NCBI GenBank assembly: GCA_018334095.1 | Contig: JAGXTE010000068.1 | Location: forward strand, 1-47,192 | Length of the DNA stretch: 47,192 bases | Direction: 5' to 3' | Source: Nitrosarchaeum sp. | Lineage (GTDB): Archaea > Thermoproteota > Nitrososphaeria > Nitrososphaerales > Nitrosopumilaceae | Part shown: positions 16,370 to 24,231 of the stretch, piece by piece | Layout: each line of letters begins with the position of its first letter | How positions within the stretch are numbered: position 1 is the first letter of the stretch | The notes under the pieces: model-generated | What the model saw: only the letters and a program-made list of their open reading frames with translations | Database searches by the model: none | What the model was told of the DNA's origin: nothing | Program-made: the position numbers and the translations under genes

Positions 16370-17608
16370 TTGTCAAAAATAACTTCCATTAAAGGACGTA
16401 TTCTTTACAATAGTCGAGGAAGTAAAACTATCGAAGTTGACATTATATCTGAAAATAAATTTCTAGGTAGAGTTTGTGCTCCATCAGGAGCGAGTGTTGG
16501 AAAGTATGAAGCAGTAAGCTTCCCAAATGAAAAGCCTGAAGAAAGTCTTAGAATGTTAAATGAAAATGCTCAAAAATTTATCGGATTAGAATCATCAGAT
16601 CTGAAGACAATACACGAGACACTAAGAAACATAGATCAATCTTCAAATTATTCAAAAATAGGAGGAGCCCTTGCATTTGCAGTAAGTATTGCTTCAATGG
16701 AATCGGCATCTAAAGCATCAGATGTGCCTTTGTTTCAAACATTATCATCAGAGTCATCTTTCAAATTTCCGTTTCCATTAGGAAATATTTTAGGAGGAGG
16801 GGCCCATGCAGGACCAGGAACTCCAGACATACAAGAAATATTGATCTGTTCCATAGGAACAAAAACAATTAGGGACGCAATTGAAACTAATTTGGCAGTT
16901 CATAAGGAATTACGTCGTATTTTGGAAAAAGAAGATCCAAGTTTTACTAATGGACGAGGGGATGAAGGTGGATGGGCTCCAAAATTAAAAAATGAAAAAG
17001 CATTAGAACTTTCAGCAAAAGCTTGTGAGAATTTGGGATTTACATTAGGTAAAGAAGTGGCATTGGGAGTAGACTTTGCATCATCTACCCAATGGAGTGA
17101 AGAAAAAGAGAAATATGTTTACGAAAGAGCAGGATTCGTTAATTCTTCAGAAGAACAAATTGAATTTGCAGCAAATATTATTAAAAAATACAAATTAATT
17201 TATGCCGAAGATGCAGTTCATGAAGAAGCTTTTGAGGATATGGCAGAATTAACTGCTAAATTTCCAAAAACACTAGTAACAGGCGATGATCTAACAGTTA
17301 CAAATAAAGATATTCTAACAAAGGCAATCAACATGAAATCATGTAATGCTGCAATTCTAAAAGTCAATCAGGCAGGTAGTCTTTATGATGCATTTGAATT
17401 TGCCAAAGTAGCTAACCAAAATAATATAAAATTAATCACGTCACATAGATCGGGGGAATCTACAGATTCACATATTGCTCATATAGGATTAGCAACAAAG
17501 TCAAAAATGCTCAAAGTTGGCATAGTAGGTGGAGAAAGAGTCGCAAAGCTAAACGAGCTTATACGCCTATCAGAGCATGATTTAATACGCGGTATGGCAG
17601 AGATTTAA
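16370..17608 (+). CDS. eno: Enolase
   Basis: Enolase interconverts 2-phosphoglycerate and phosphoenolpyruvate in gluconeogenesis or glycolysis. The start is TTG, right after the rpoN stop. Visible motifs are the Ser-Gly loop APSGASVGKYEA, GRGDEGGW with the catalytic Glu region, the Mg ligands in GVDFASS, AEDAVHEE and TGDDL, the catalytic Lys in AAILKVNQAGS and the SHRSGES loop. The usual NGGxHA(D/G)N stretch reads LGGGAHAGPGTPDIQE, an atypical variant. The protein is 412 residues, normal for archaea. The neighbours rpoN and rps2 are its standard archaeal partners. Confidence 0.96.
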   Translation: MSKITSIKGRILYNSRGSKTIEVDIISENKFLGRVCAPSGASVGKYEAVSFPNEKPEESLRMLNENAQKFIGLESSDLKTIHETLRNIDQSSNYSKIGGALAFAVSIASMESASKASDVPLFQTLSSESSFKFPFPLGNILGGGAHAGPGTPDIQEILICSIGTKTIRDAIETNLAVHKELRRILEKEDPSFTNGRGDEGGWAPKLKNEKALELSAKACENLGFTLGKEVALGVDFASSTQWSEEKEKYVYERAGFVNSSEEQIEFAANIIKKYKLIYAEDAVHEEAFEDMAELTAKFPKTLVTGDDLTVTNKDILTKAINMKSCNAAILKVNQAGSLYDAFEFAKVANQNNIKLITSHRSGESTDSHIAHIGLATKSKMLKVGIVGGERVAKLNELIRLSEHDLIRGMAEI

Positions 17609-17615
17609 AATCGCT

Positions 17616-18239
17616 ATGAGTGAACAAGCAGAATCCACAGACATCAAAAAGAAGATACTATCTACTGGAATCAGAGTAGGAACTCCAGTAAAGACAAAAT
17701 TCATGACTCCATTTATCACAAAAGCCAGTCCTGAAGGACTTTACATGTTAGATATCGACATAACATTAGAAAAAATCAAAATAGCAGCTAAATTCATCAA
17801 TCGTTTAGGAACAGATAAGCTAATTGTATGTTCAGCTAGACAATATGCTAACACCCCTATTGAGAAATTTTGTGAAATGTTAGGTTCTAAAAAATTACTA
17901 GGAAGATTTATGCCTGGAACTCTCACTAATCCATCTCTACCATATTATATTGAACCAAAATTAGTTCTAATTTCCGATCCTCAAGTGGATGTACAAGCAA
18001 TTACAGAAGCAACAAATGCAGGCATTCCAGTAATTGGAATTTCAAATACTGACAACATTACATCAAAATTAGATGTGATCATTCCTGCAAACAACAGAGG
18101 AAGAAAAGCTCTTGCCACAGTATATTGGCTATTAGTTCGTCAAATTCTCATCGAAAGAGGAGAATTAAAAGAGGATGAACCAATGAAATACGAAATCGAT
18201 GATTTTGAAACAAAGATAACGGAAGAGGAAATAGAGTAA
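17616..18239 (+). CDS. rps2: 30S ribosomal protein S2
   Basis: Archaeal S2 of the small-subunit platform. Typical segments are RVGTPVKTKFMTPFI, IVCSARQYANTPIEKF, RFMPGTLTNPSLPYYIEP and ISDPQVDVQAITEA. The C-terminal acidic tail ends ITEEEIE. Length is 207 residues. It lies 7 bp after enolase, and its TAA shares a base with the ATG of the MEMO gene, so the two are probably coupled. Confidence 0.97.
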   Translation: MSEQAESTDIKKKILSTGIRVGTPVKTKFMTPFITKASPEGLYMLDIDITLEKIKIAAKFINRLGTDKLIVCSARQYANTPIEKFCEMLGSKKLLGRFMPGTLTNPSLPYYIEPKLVLISDPQVDVQAITEATNAGIPVIGISNTDNITSKLDVIIPANNRGRKALATVYWLLVRQILIERGELKEDEPMKYEIDDFETKITEEEIE

Positions 18240-19072
18240 TGCAAATTAGAACGCCGGCAGTAGCCGGAATGTTCTATCCAAATGAAAAAAAAGAATTAAA
18301 AAAATTAATCAAACAATGTTTTCTACATAATTTGGGTCCAGGTAAAATTCCACCGTCAAATATCAAAAAAAAAATTTTTGGAGTAATTTGCCCACATGCA
18401 GGATATGTGTATTCAGGTCCAATAGCATGTAATTCATTTTATGAAATATCTTCAGACCTACCAGATCTATTCATCATCATAGGACCAAACCATTGGGGAA
18501 TAGGAAGTAGTGTAGCAACAATGACAGATACTAAATGGGAAACACCTCTAGGAGAAGTTGAAGTTGATTCTAAAATTGCAGAAGAGATTTCAAAATTAAC
18601 AGATATAATTGAAATAGATAATTTTTCTCATTCAAGAGAACATAGTCTTGAAGTACAAATTCCAATGTTACAAGAGATTGTAGCAAATTTCAAAATAGTT
18701 CCTATTGCTTTAATAAATCAGAGTAAAGAAATTGCAATTAAAGTTGGTACTGCCGTGGCAAAAATAGCTCAGAAAAACAAAGTCATGATCATAGGTTCTT
18801 CAGATTTTACACATTACGAGTCTAACGAGTTTGCACATAAACAAGATTCAGCATTAATTGAGCCTATTTTAGAGTTAGATGTAGATAGATTTTATGACGT
18901 TTTACATAAAAGAGACATTAGTGCATGTGGATATGGTGCAATAGCATCAACAATGATTGCATGCAAAGAGATCGGTGCAACAAAAGGAGAGTTATTAAAA
19001 TATGCCACAAGTGGAGACATTTCAGGAGATAAGAGTTCTGTTGTTGGATATGGGTCGATCATTTTCACTTGA
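18239..19072 (+). CDS. MEMO1 family protein
   Basis: MEMO proteins share the fold of class III extradiol dioxygenases. The archaeal function is unknown, although the gene is conserved in this cluster. The sequence shows CPHAGYVYSGPIA near residue 58, IIGPNHWG near 80, the HSLEVQIPML motif near 135 and SSDFTHYE near 186, which supply the conserved His and Cys residues of the pocket. It overlaps S2 by one base and mevalonate kinase by four. Conservation next to isoprenoid genes has led others to suggest a link to the mevalonate pathway, but nothing in the sequence proves it. Confidence 0.93.
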   Translation: MQIRTPAVAGMFYPNEKKELKKLIKQCFLHNLGPGKIPPSNIKKKIFGVICPHAGYVYSGPIACNSFYEISSDLPDLFIIIGPNHWGIGSSVATMTDTKWETPLGEVEVDSKIAEEISKLTDIIEIDNFSHSREHSLEVQIPMLQEIVANFKIVPIALINQSKEIAIKVGTAVAKIAQKNKVMIIGSSDFTHYESNEFAHKQDSALIEPILELDVDRFYDVLHKRDISACGYGAIASTMIACKEIGATKGELLKYATSGDISGDKSSVVGYGSIIFT

Positions 19073-20016
19073 TTTCTAAAGCTTCTGCACCTGGAAAGGT
19101 CATTCTTTTTGGAGAACATTTTGTTGTATATGGAATAAAAGCAATTCTTTGTGCTATTGATAAAAGAATTACAGTAACAGCTGAAAGAATTCCTGAAAAT
19201 AAAATTATAATTAAATCAAACATCGGAGAATTAGAAGTTTCACTCAATAAATCAATAAATGAAATAAGTTCGCCATTAAAACCATTTGTATATTTAGCAA
19301 ATAAAATGATTAAAAAATATAATCAAGCAGAGGGAATTAAGATTCATGTTAAATCAGAAATTCCGTCAGGAGTTGGATTAGGATCTTCATCTGCATGTTG
19401 CGTAGCAGGAGCAGCTGCAATATCCAAATTATTTGAAAAAACTAGTAAAGAAAAAATTTTAGAGTTAGCTATAGAGGCAGAAAGAACAATTTTTCAAAAC
19501 ACATCAGGAGCTGATTGTACAGTTTGTACGTTTGGCGGACTAATGGAATACGATAAAGAAAAAGGATTTTCTCAAATTAAATCTGAACCAAACTTTCATC
19601 TAGTTATTGCAAATTCTAACATTGAGCATTCAACAGAAGTGGTTGTATCAAATGTTAAGCAATTCAAAGAAAAAAATGAAGAAAAATTTTCCATCATGTG
19701 CCAAAAAGAATTAGAATTAGTAAATCGTGTCAACATCATGTTAAAAAATAATGATTTACGTGGATTGGGTAAATGTATGAAAGACAATCAAGAATTTTTA
19801 GAAACGATAGGCATCTCTAATGAAAAATTACGAAAAATGATAAAAATAGCAGAAAATTCGTCCTTTGGGGCAAAAATTACGGGTGCAGGTGGAGGTGGAT
19901 GTATTATTGCTTTATCCGATGAGTCAAATTTGGAAAAAATTATTTCAGAATTAAAGATGAATGATTATGAGTGCTTTTCTGTAAAAATCGATTTTAAAGG
20001 ATTGGATACTTTTTAA
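19069..20016 (+). CDS. mvk: Mevalonate kinase
   Basis: A GHMP-family kinase that phosphorylates mevalonate, feeding archaeal ether-lipid synthesis. The sequence has the N-terminal SAPGKVILFGEHFVVYG, the ATP loop PSGVGLGSSSACCVA near residue 105 and the C-terminal KITGAGGGGCIIAL near 275. The TTG start overlaps the MEMO stop by 4 bp. At 315 residues it is normal length. With ipk downstream, the pathway appears to be an archaeal variant that goes through isopentenyl phosphate. Confidence 0.94.
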   Translation: MISKASAPGKVILFGEHFVVYGIKAILCAIDKRITVTAERIPENKIIIKSNIGELEVSLNKSINEISSPLKPFVYLANKMIKKYNQAEGIKIHVKSEIPSGVGLGSSSACCVAGAAAISKLFEKTSKEKILELAIEAERTIFQNTSGADCTVCTFGGLMEYDKEKGFSQIKSEPNFHLVIANSNIEHSTEVVVSNVKQFKEKNEEKFSIMCQKELELVNRVNIMLKNNDLRGLGKCMKDNQEFLETIGISNEKLRKMIKIAENSSFGAKITGAGGGGCIIALSDESNLEKIISELKMNDYECFSVKIDFKGLDTF

Positions 20017-20038
20017 TGGACTAGGTATTGGTGATTGC

Positions 20039-20791
20039 ATGATTCTCATAAAACTAGGAGGTTCTATCATCACAAATAAAGAAAAGCCACTCAGTCCTAG
20101 AAAAAAAGTTGTTGAAAATATTGCTAAAAATTTGAAGAAAATTAATGAGCCAATCATTATCGTTCATGGAGGAGGATCATTTGGGCATTATTGGTCTGTA
20201 AAATATGACATGCATACTAAACCAAATAGATATGACATGCGTGGAGTAGCTGTAGTTAAAAATTCAATGATTGATCTTAACAAAATAATATTAAATGCAT
20301 TTGTAAAAAATAAACTAAATCCATATTCTCTTCCTCCAACGGATTTCATGTCAGGAAATATCCCAGTGATAAAAAAAGTAAAAGAAATAACGGAAATTGC
20401 AAAGTCAGGATTAATACCAATCACGTATGGAGATGCACTCTGGTATGGAAATAAGAAAACATACATTTTATCAGGAGATAAAATAATGACTCATTTAGCA
20501 AAAATTTTAAAACCAAGATTGGTAATTTTTGCTTTAAATGAAGATGGATTATACTCAGATCTAAAAACTAAAAAATTAATTTATGAGTTAAATGGAGAAA
20601 ATCCTAAAATTTCTGAAAACAAAATGGATGTAACAGGAGGAATGACTAGAAAAATAGAAGAAGCATCTATTATTGCAAAGAGTGGAATGAATGTTTTTTT
20701 TGTAAACGGTAACAAACCAGAAAGAATAGTAAAAGCGATTAAAAACAACAAGTATGAAGGAACACTGGTTAGAGGTAAAAAAAATGTCTGA
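20039..20791 (+). CDS. ipk: Isopentenyl phosphate kinase
   Basis: This kinase of the amino-acid-kinase fold turns isopentenyl phosphate into isopentenyl diphosphate, the last step of the archaeal alternative mevalonate routes. The N-terminal LIKLGGSIITNK, the HGGGSFGHYW loop with the diagnostic His, LPPTDFMSGNIPVI, TYGDALW and the C-terminal VTGGMTRKIEEA are all present. Length is 250 residues. It overlaps the IDI-like gene by 8 bp and is flanked by mvk and idi, so the assignment is well supported by context. Confidence 0.95.
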   Translation: MILIKLGGSIITNKEKPLSPRKKVVENIAKNLKKINEPIIIVHGGGSFGHYWSVKYDMHTKPNRYDMRGVAVVKNSMIDLNKIILNAFVKNKLNPYSLPPTDFMSGNIPVIKKVKEITEIAKSGLIPITYGDALWYGNKKTYILSGDKIMTHLAKILKPRLVIFALNEDGLYSDLKTKKLIYELNGENPKISENKMDVTGGMTRKIEEASIIAKSGMNVFFVNGNKPERIVKAIKNNKYEGTLVRGKKNV

Positions 20792-21425
20792 TGAATATGT
20801 AATTTTAGTGGATGAAAACGATAATCCAATAGGTTCAGAGGAAAAAGTAAAATGCCATTTGCCAAATGGAAAACTTCACAGGGCATTTACAGCCTTGTTA
20901 TTTGATAAAAGTGGAAGATTGGTTCTAACAAGAAGAGCAAAAGAAAAAATGCTATGGCCAGAGGATTGGGATGGAACGGTAGCTAGCCATCCAAGAGAAG
21001 GTGAGACGTATACATCGTCAGCCGAGCGAAGGATGCCTGAAGAAGTTGGTATTTCTTGTAAGATGGATTATTTAATGAAGTTTGAATACCATGTACCCTA
21101 CAAAAACATAGGTTCTGAGAACGAAATTTGTGGTACTCTAATTGGGATTGTTGATGAATCAACTAAATTTAAAATGATAGAAGGGGAGATAGATGAGATA
21201 AAATGGATTTCAGCATCTGAACTTCTTTCTGAAATTAAAAACAATCCAAAAATTTATTGCCCATGGATGTTAATTGCATTGATATTTCTAGACAAGTCTG
21301 AAAATAAAATGTTGGAAAAATATAAAAATATTTTATCATCTTGGATTAATTCGGATTTACAAACAGAATTAAAAAAGGCAATACAAAATCATCTTCCAGA
21401 TGATAAATGGAGATTGGTAAGATGA
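20784..21425 (+). CDS. idi: Isopentenyl-diphosphate isomerase type I-like (Nudix) lacking the catalytic Cys
   Basis: The start MSDEYVILVDEND at 20784 is preferred over a 10-residue upstream extension inside ipk. The fold is type I IDI. H25 and H32 lie in CHLPNGKLHRAF, WPEDWDGTVASHPREGE carries H69, and ENE at 112-114 supplies metal-binding or acid residues. The position equivalent to E. coli Cys67, which protonates or deprotonates the substrate, is Ala67 (V-A-S-H-P). All other expected ligands appear kept. Context (mvk, ipk, idsA) argues for a true role in IPP/DMAPP balance. In many archaea this slot holds the unrelated type II enzyme. Alternatives are another catalytic residue or a non-isomerase Nudix activity. 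Confidence 0.8.
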   Translation: MSDEYVILVDENDNPIGSEEKVKCHLPNGKLHRAFTALLFDKSGRLVLTRRAKEKMLWPEDWDGTVASHPREGETYTSSAERRMPEEVGISCKMDYLMKFEYHVPYKNIGSENEICGTLIGIVDESTKFKMIEGEIDEIKWISASELLSEIKNNPKIYCPWMLIALIFLDKSENKMLEKYKNILSSWINSDLQTELKKAIQNHLPDDKWRLVR

Positions 21426-22402
21426 AAAAAATAAACACAATTGAAAAAAATGCAAAAATTGTCAATAGATATCTAAATTCTAAGATAAAAGGAGATCCTA
21501 AAATGCTATATGATGCAGCATCGCATCTCATCATCCATGGAGGAAAAAGACTCAGACCTCACATGGTAATAAAGAGTTGTCAAATATTAGGTGGCAATAC
21601 AACAATTGCAATGCCTGCTGCAAGTGCAGTAGAAATGATACATAATTTTACTTTAGTTCATGATGACATTATGGATAATGATGAAATGCGTCATGGAGTA
21701 CCTACAGTACATAAAAAATTTGGAATGCCTATTGCAATACTAGCTGGAGATGTATTATTTTCTAAGGCATATCAAATTATTTCAGATGCAAAATTATCCA
21801 ATGATGCAATAGTTCAATTAGTTTCCAGGTTGGCAAAGGCATGTGTAGATGTATGCGAAGGCCAATTATTAGATGTAAAAATGGCTGAAGAAAAAAGGAT
21901 CCCTACACAAAATGAGTACATCGCAATGATTGGTAAAAAAACTGCTGCGTTATTTGATGTATCTTGTTCAATGGGTGCAATTTGTGCAACAGATAATCAA
22001 AAAGATATTTCAAATTTATCAAATTTTGGTAAGAATTTAGGAATTGCTTTTCAGATTACAGATGATCTTATTGGTGTAATGGGAGATTCAAAAATTACAA
22101 AAAAACCTGTTGGTAATGATCTTAGAGAAGGTAAAAAATCGCTTCCAATTCTCATGGCAATAAAATTATCAAAAGGTAAAGATAGAAAAGTGATTCTAAA
22201 AGTATTTGGAAATCCAAAAGCAACTAAAAATGAGCTTGAAAAAGCTGTAGATGTAATTCGTTCACTTGGAATAGAAGAAGAGGTAAGAAAACAGGCTTTA
22301 CATTATGCAGAAATGGCAAAAAAATCGCTTTCAAATTATTCAGGTACTGCTAAAATAGAATTAGTAGATCTTTTAGATTTTGTAGTAAAAAGAAGCGTAT
22401 AG
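21422..22402 (+). CDS. idsA: Geranylgeranyl diphosphate synthase-type polyprenyl synthetase
   Basis: This enzyme condenses IPP units onto allylic diphosphates to make the C20 chain of archaeal lipids. The N-terminal LIIHGGKRLRPH, the first Asp-rich motif VHDDIMDND near residue 80, GKKTAALF and the second motif QITDDLIG near 210 are present. Phe lies five residues before the first DDxxD, as in archaeal geranylgeranyl synthases that stop at C20. The ATG at 21422 gives a classic ATGA overlap with idi; an upstream ATG would add 5 residues. It ends the isoprenoid operon. A second polyprenyl synthase starts at 47055. Confidence 0.94.
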   Translation: MKKINTIEKNAKIVNRYLNSKIKGDPKMLYDAASHLIIHGGKRLRPHMVIKSCQILGGNTTIAMPAASAVEMIHNFTLVHDDIMDNDEMRHGVPTVHKKFGMPIAILAGDVLFSKAYQIISDAKLSNDAIVQLVSRLAKACVDVCEGQLLDVKMAEEKRIPTQNEYIAMIGKKTAALFDVSCSMGAICATDNQKDISNLSNFGKNLGIAFQITDDLIGVMGDSKITKKPVGNDLREGKKSLPILMAIKLSKGKDRKVILKVFGNPKATKNELEKAVDVIRSLGIEEEVRKQALHYAEMAKKSLSNYSGTAKIELVDLLDFVVKRSV

Positions 22403-22422
22403 ATTTAAAAAAAATCTATTTT
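22400..22422 (+). terminator. Hairpin with T run after idsA
   Basis: TAGATTT (22400-22406) pairs with AAATCTA (22412-22418) across a 5-base loop and is followed by TTTT. The stop codon is part of the first arm. It may end the rpoN-to-idsA operon. Confidence 0.4.
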
Positions 22423-22448
22423 GGCAAGATAGTTTACTCATTAAAAAT

Positions 22449-22622
22449 TCAAAATTTTTCATTAGGAAAATATTTGTGTAAAACAATATCCAGATATTCC
22501 TTGTCTGGGGGAAACAATGGCTTCTCATTTTTAAGATTATTTAAAATCCTTAATAAAATGTCAGCATCTCCATAATTATTTTGAATCATTATAATTAATG
22601 ATTTCATAATATCATTAGACAT
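22449..22622 (-). CDS. 57-residue 'YGDAD' helical microprotein
   Basis: The frame reads MSNDIMKSLIIMIQNNYGDA, then DILLRILNNLKNEKPLFPPD and KEYLDIVLHKYFPNEKF. The pattern NYGDxxxLxxILxxLKxxKPLxxxDxxYL is one I recognise from thaumarchaeal proteins, where it often forms the C-terminal part of small regulators, so a coding origin is credible. It lies 66 bp after the winged-helix gene on the same strand and may be co-transcribed with it. Function unknown. Confidence 0.65.
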   Translation of the reverse strand: MSNDIMKSLIIMIQNNYGDADILLRILNNLKNEKPLFPPDKEYLDIVLHKYFPNEKF

Positions 22623-22688
22623 TATGTGGTATAATTCATTCCTACAAAAAAATGATATGATGTAAATTATGTGAAAATAAGTACAAAA

Positions 22689-23489
22689 TCATTCTTTTAA
22701 CTTACTCTCAATGAATTCATCTGAACCATACCAACAAAAGCGAAAATAATCAAGACACCATTCATGAAACATAGGATCATCACTATAAAACATTTCAGTA
22801 AGATCTGATTCACCATCATTTTTAGGAAACAAAACACAAGCCTCTTTTTCATTTAGAACTATTACAGTCTGAACATTTTTTGCCATTTTTCTTTCTATCA
22901 ATCCTTTTTCAATAAGATTGTTAAATCCTAATTTTTTCAATAAGTCCTTTCGTCCTTTAGGAACTACTGTGGATTCAGAGAAGATATACTGAAACTTAAT
23001 TCCTTTTTTAATTTGTTTAACTAGAGGCTCGATAAGATCCAAAGGAGCTTCAGATAATATTTCATATATGTACTCCTTAGAATTTTTATAAATTGCCTTC
23101 CACTGTTCCAAAACTTTTGATATGCCTTTAACATGTTGACTTACAGCAAGCTGTCCACATCGAATTTTAAATTTGTAAGGAATGTCAATAAATGTATGTT
23201 CTTCAAAATATTTTCTATTTTGGGAAAAGAATACGATTGTTGGAACTTGGGTGCAAACCGTTTCTCCAAATGTAGTAGTACTGTATTTTCCATTATTTTT
23301 TTTCTCAATAAGACCGCTTTCCTCTAATCTAATAAAATTTCTATGAACTTCTTGCTTGGTTGATTCTAATTCCTTTGCAATTTCGGTAGGAGTAGAATCT
23401 TTATTTAATAATTTAAATAAAATATTGAGCCTTTGAGGGCTAGCAAGATCTAAAACATAGTTTGCAGTTTTATCAATAAGATCAGCCAT
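22689..23489 (-). CDS. Winged-helix transcriptional regulator with DUF1724-like effector domain
   Basis: Residues 1-75 form an ArsR-like winged helix (ASPQRLNILFKLLNKDSTPT, then EIAKELESTKQEVHRNFIRL and EESGLIEKKNNGKYSTT). The remaining 190 residues resemble the DUF1724 (FilR1-type) effector domain of archaeal regulators: PLDLIEPLVKQIKKGIKFQY, a predicted sensor loop, and VLFPKNDGESDLTEMFYSDD close to the end. The ATG at 23489 is chosen; a TTG one codon upstream is open. Such proteins act as DNA-binding homodimers. The ligand and targets are not shown by the sequence; the neighbouring microproteins at 22449 and 23663 are possible targets. Confidence 0.82.
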   Translation of the reverse strand: MADLIDKTANYVLDLASPQRLNILFKLLNKDSTPTEIAKELESTKQEVHRNFIRLEESGLIEKKNNGKYSTTTFGETVCTQVPTIVFFSQNRKYFEEHTFIDIPYKFKIRCGQLAVSQHVKGISKVLEQWKAIYKNSKEYIYEILSEAPLDLIEPLVKQIKKGIKFQYIFSESTVVPKGRKDLLKKLGFNNLIEKGLIERKMAKNVQTVIVLNEKEACVLFPKNDGESDLTEMFYSDDPMFHEWCLDYFRFCWYGSDEFIESKLKE

Positions 23490-23662
23490 CAATTAATCAT
23501 CTTTATCGCTGGTTAAAAATAATTGTAGATATCTTGTGGTTATTTTAATAATTTTTCATGTTTTTCTATTTTAAACAGATCATTCTAATTCAGATATCAA
23601 ATTTTTGATTAAAATTCAATGATTATGGCATATTGCATTACATAAAAAATTTGGTGAGGAGA

Positions 23663-23812
23663 CTATGCTCCTGCAACCAAGTAAGCACCTATTCCAATAC
23701 CCATCATGATTCCAAGACCCATGCAAATAAGATCGAATTTTACGACCTTTTTGAATGGGGCATGAACCATTTTATTCCAGGTATTGTTTTCCTGAACAAG
23801 TTTTGTTGTCAT
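23663..23812 (-). CDS. 49-residue single-helix membrane microprotein
   Basis: The frame reads MTTKLVQENNTWNKMVHAPF, a basic KKVVKFDLI stretch, then a Gly/Met-rich hydrophobic helix ending IGIGAYLVAGA. The layout is a short cytoplasmic N-terminus and one membrane helix of about 20 residues. CTCTATAATC at about 23832-23842 (minus strand) is a TATA element some 26 bases before the ATG, giving a leaderless start, and the coding bases are richer in G+C than the flanks. Small membrane proteins of this size are frequent subunits of thaumarchaeal energy complexes, but no such role is shown here. Confidence 0.6.
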   Translation of the reverse strand: MTTKLVQENNTWNKMVHAPFKKVVKFDLICMGLGIMMGIGIGAYLVAGA

Positions 23813-23919
23813 GATTATAGTATGTCTTAGCAGATTATAGAGTAGAGTAAATCATAGATCATACGAGTAAGCTTGCTAGCTGACCAAGTATAATGTAGTG
23901 TAAAGATGTTAGAAAATTA

Positions 23920-24111
23920 ATGAGAATAGATTCATGTAGAAAGTGTGGTGAAACACTAGAAGTAAATAAAAAATGTAGTGTTTGTAAGAAAGAAAATGAA
24001 TTTTTTTGTCATAAATGCGGATTTATCACCGTTGAACAAATTCATTCACAATGTATGCTAATTGACTCTAGATGTAAATTATTAGAAATTCCGATACAGA
24101 AAATGAAATAA
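23920..24111 (+). CDS. Small Cys-rich zinc-ribbon protein
   Basis: A 63-residue product with CRKCG, CSVCKK and CHKCG, plus two later Cys residues. Three CxxC pairs would bind one or two zinc ions. AGTATAATGTAG lies about 26 bases before the ATG, giving a leaderless start. Zinc ribbons of this kind serve as nucleic-acid or protein binders; the partner is unknown. It stands alone between the microprotein and gltX. Confidence 0.6.
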   Translation: MRIDSCRKCGETLEVNKKCSVCKKENEFFCHKCGFITVEQIHSQCMLIDSRCKLLEIPIQKMK

Positions 24112-24231
24112 TATTGAATTTTAGAATAAAACCAAGATTTTTTCTGTACATGAAAAATATTGAATCTACCTAAAATCAGACAGAGTTAGTATAAAAAAGG
24201 CAATGCAAACAGCAAGACATAGGTAGATACT

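Noticed and set aside
23633..23830. Plus-strand 65-residue frame
   Set aside because: The opposite strand gives a better protein: a membrane helix, a leaderless promoter and sensible codon use.
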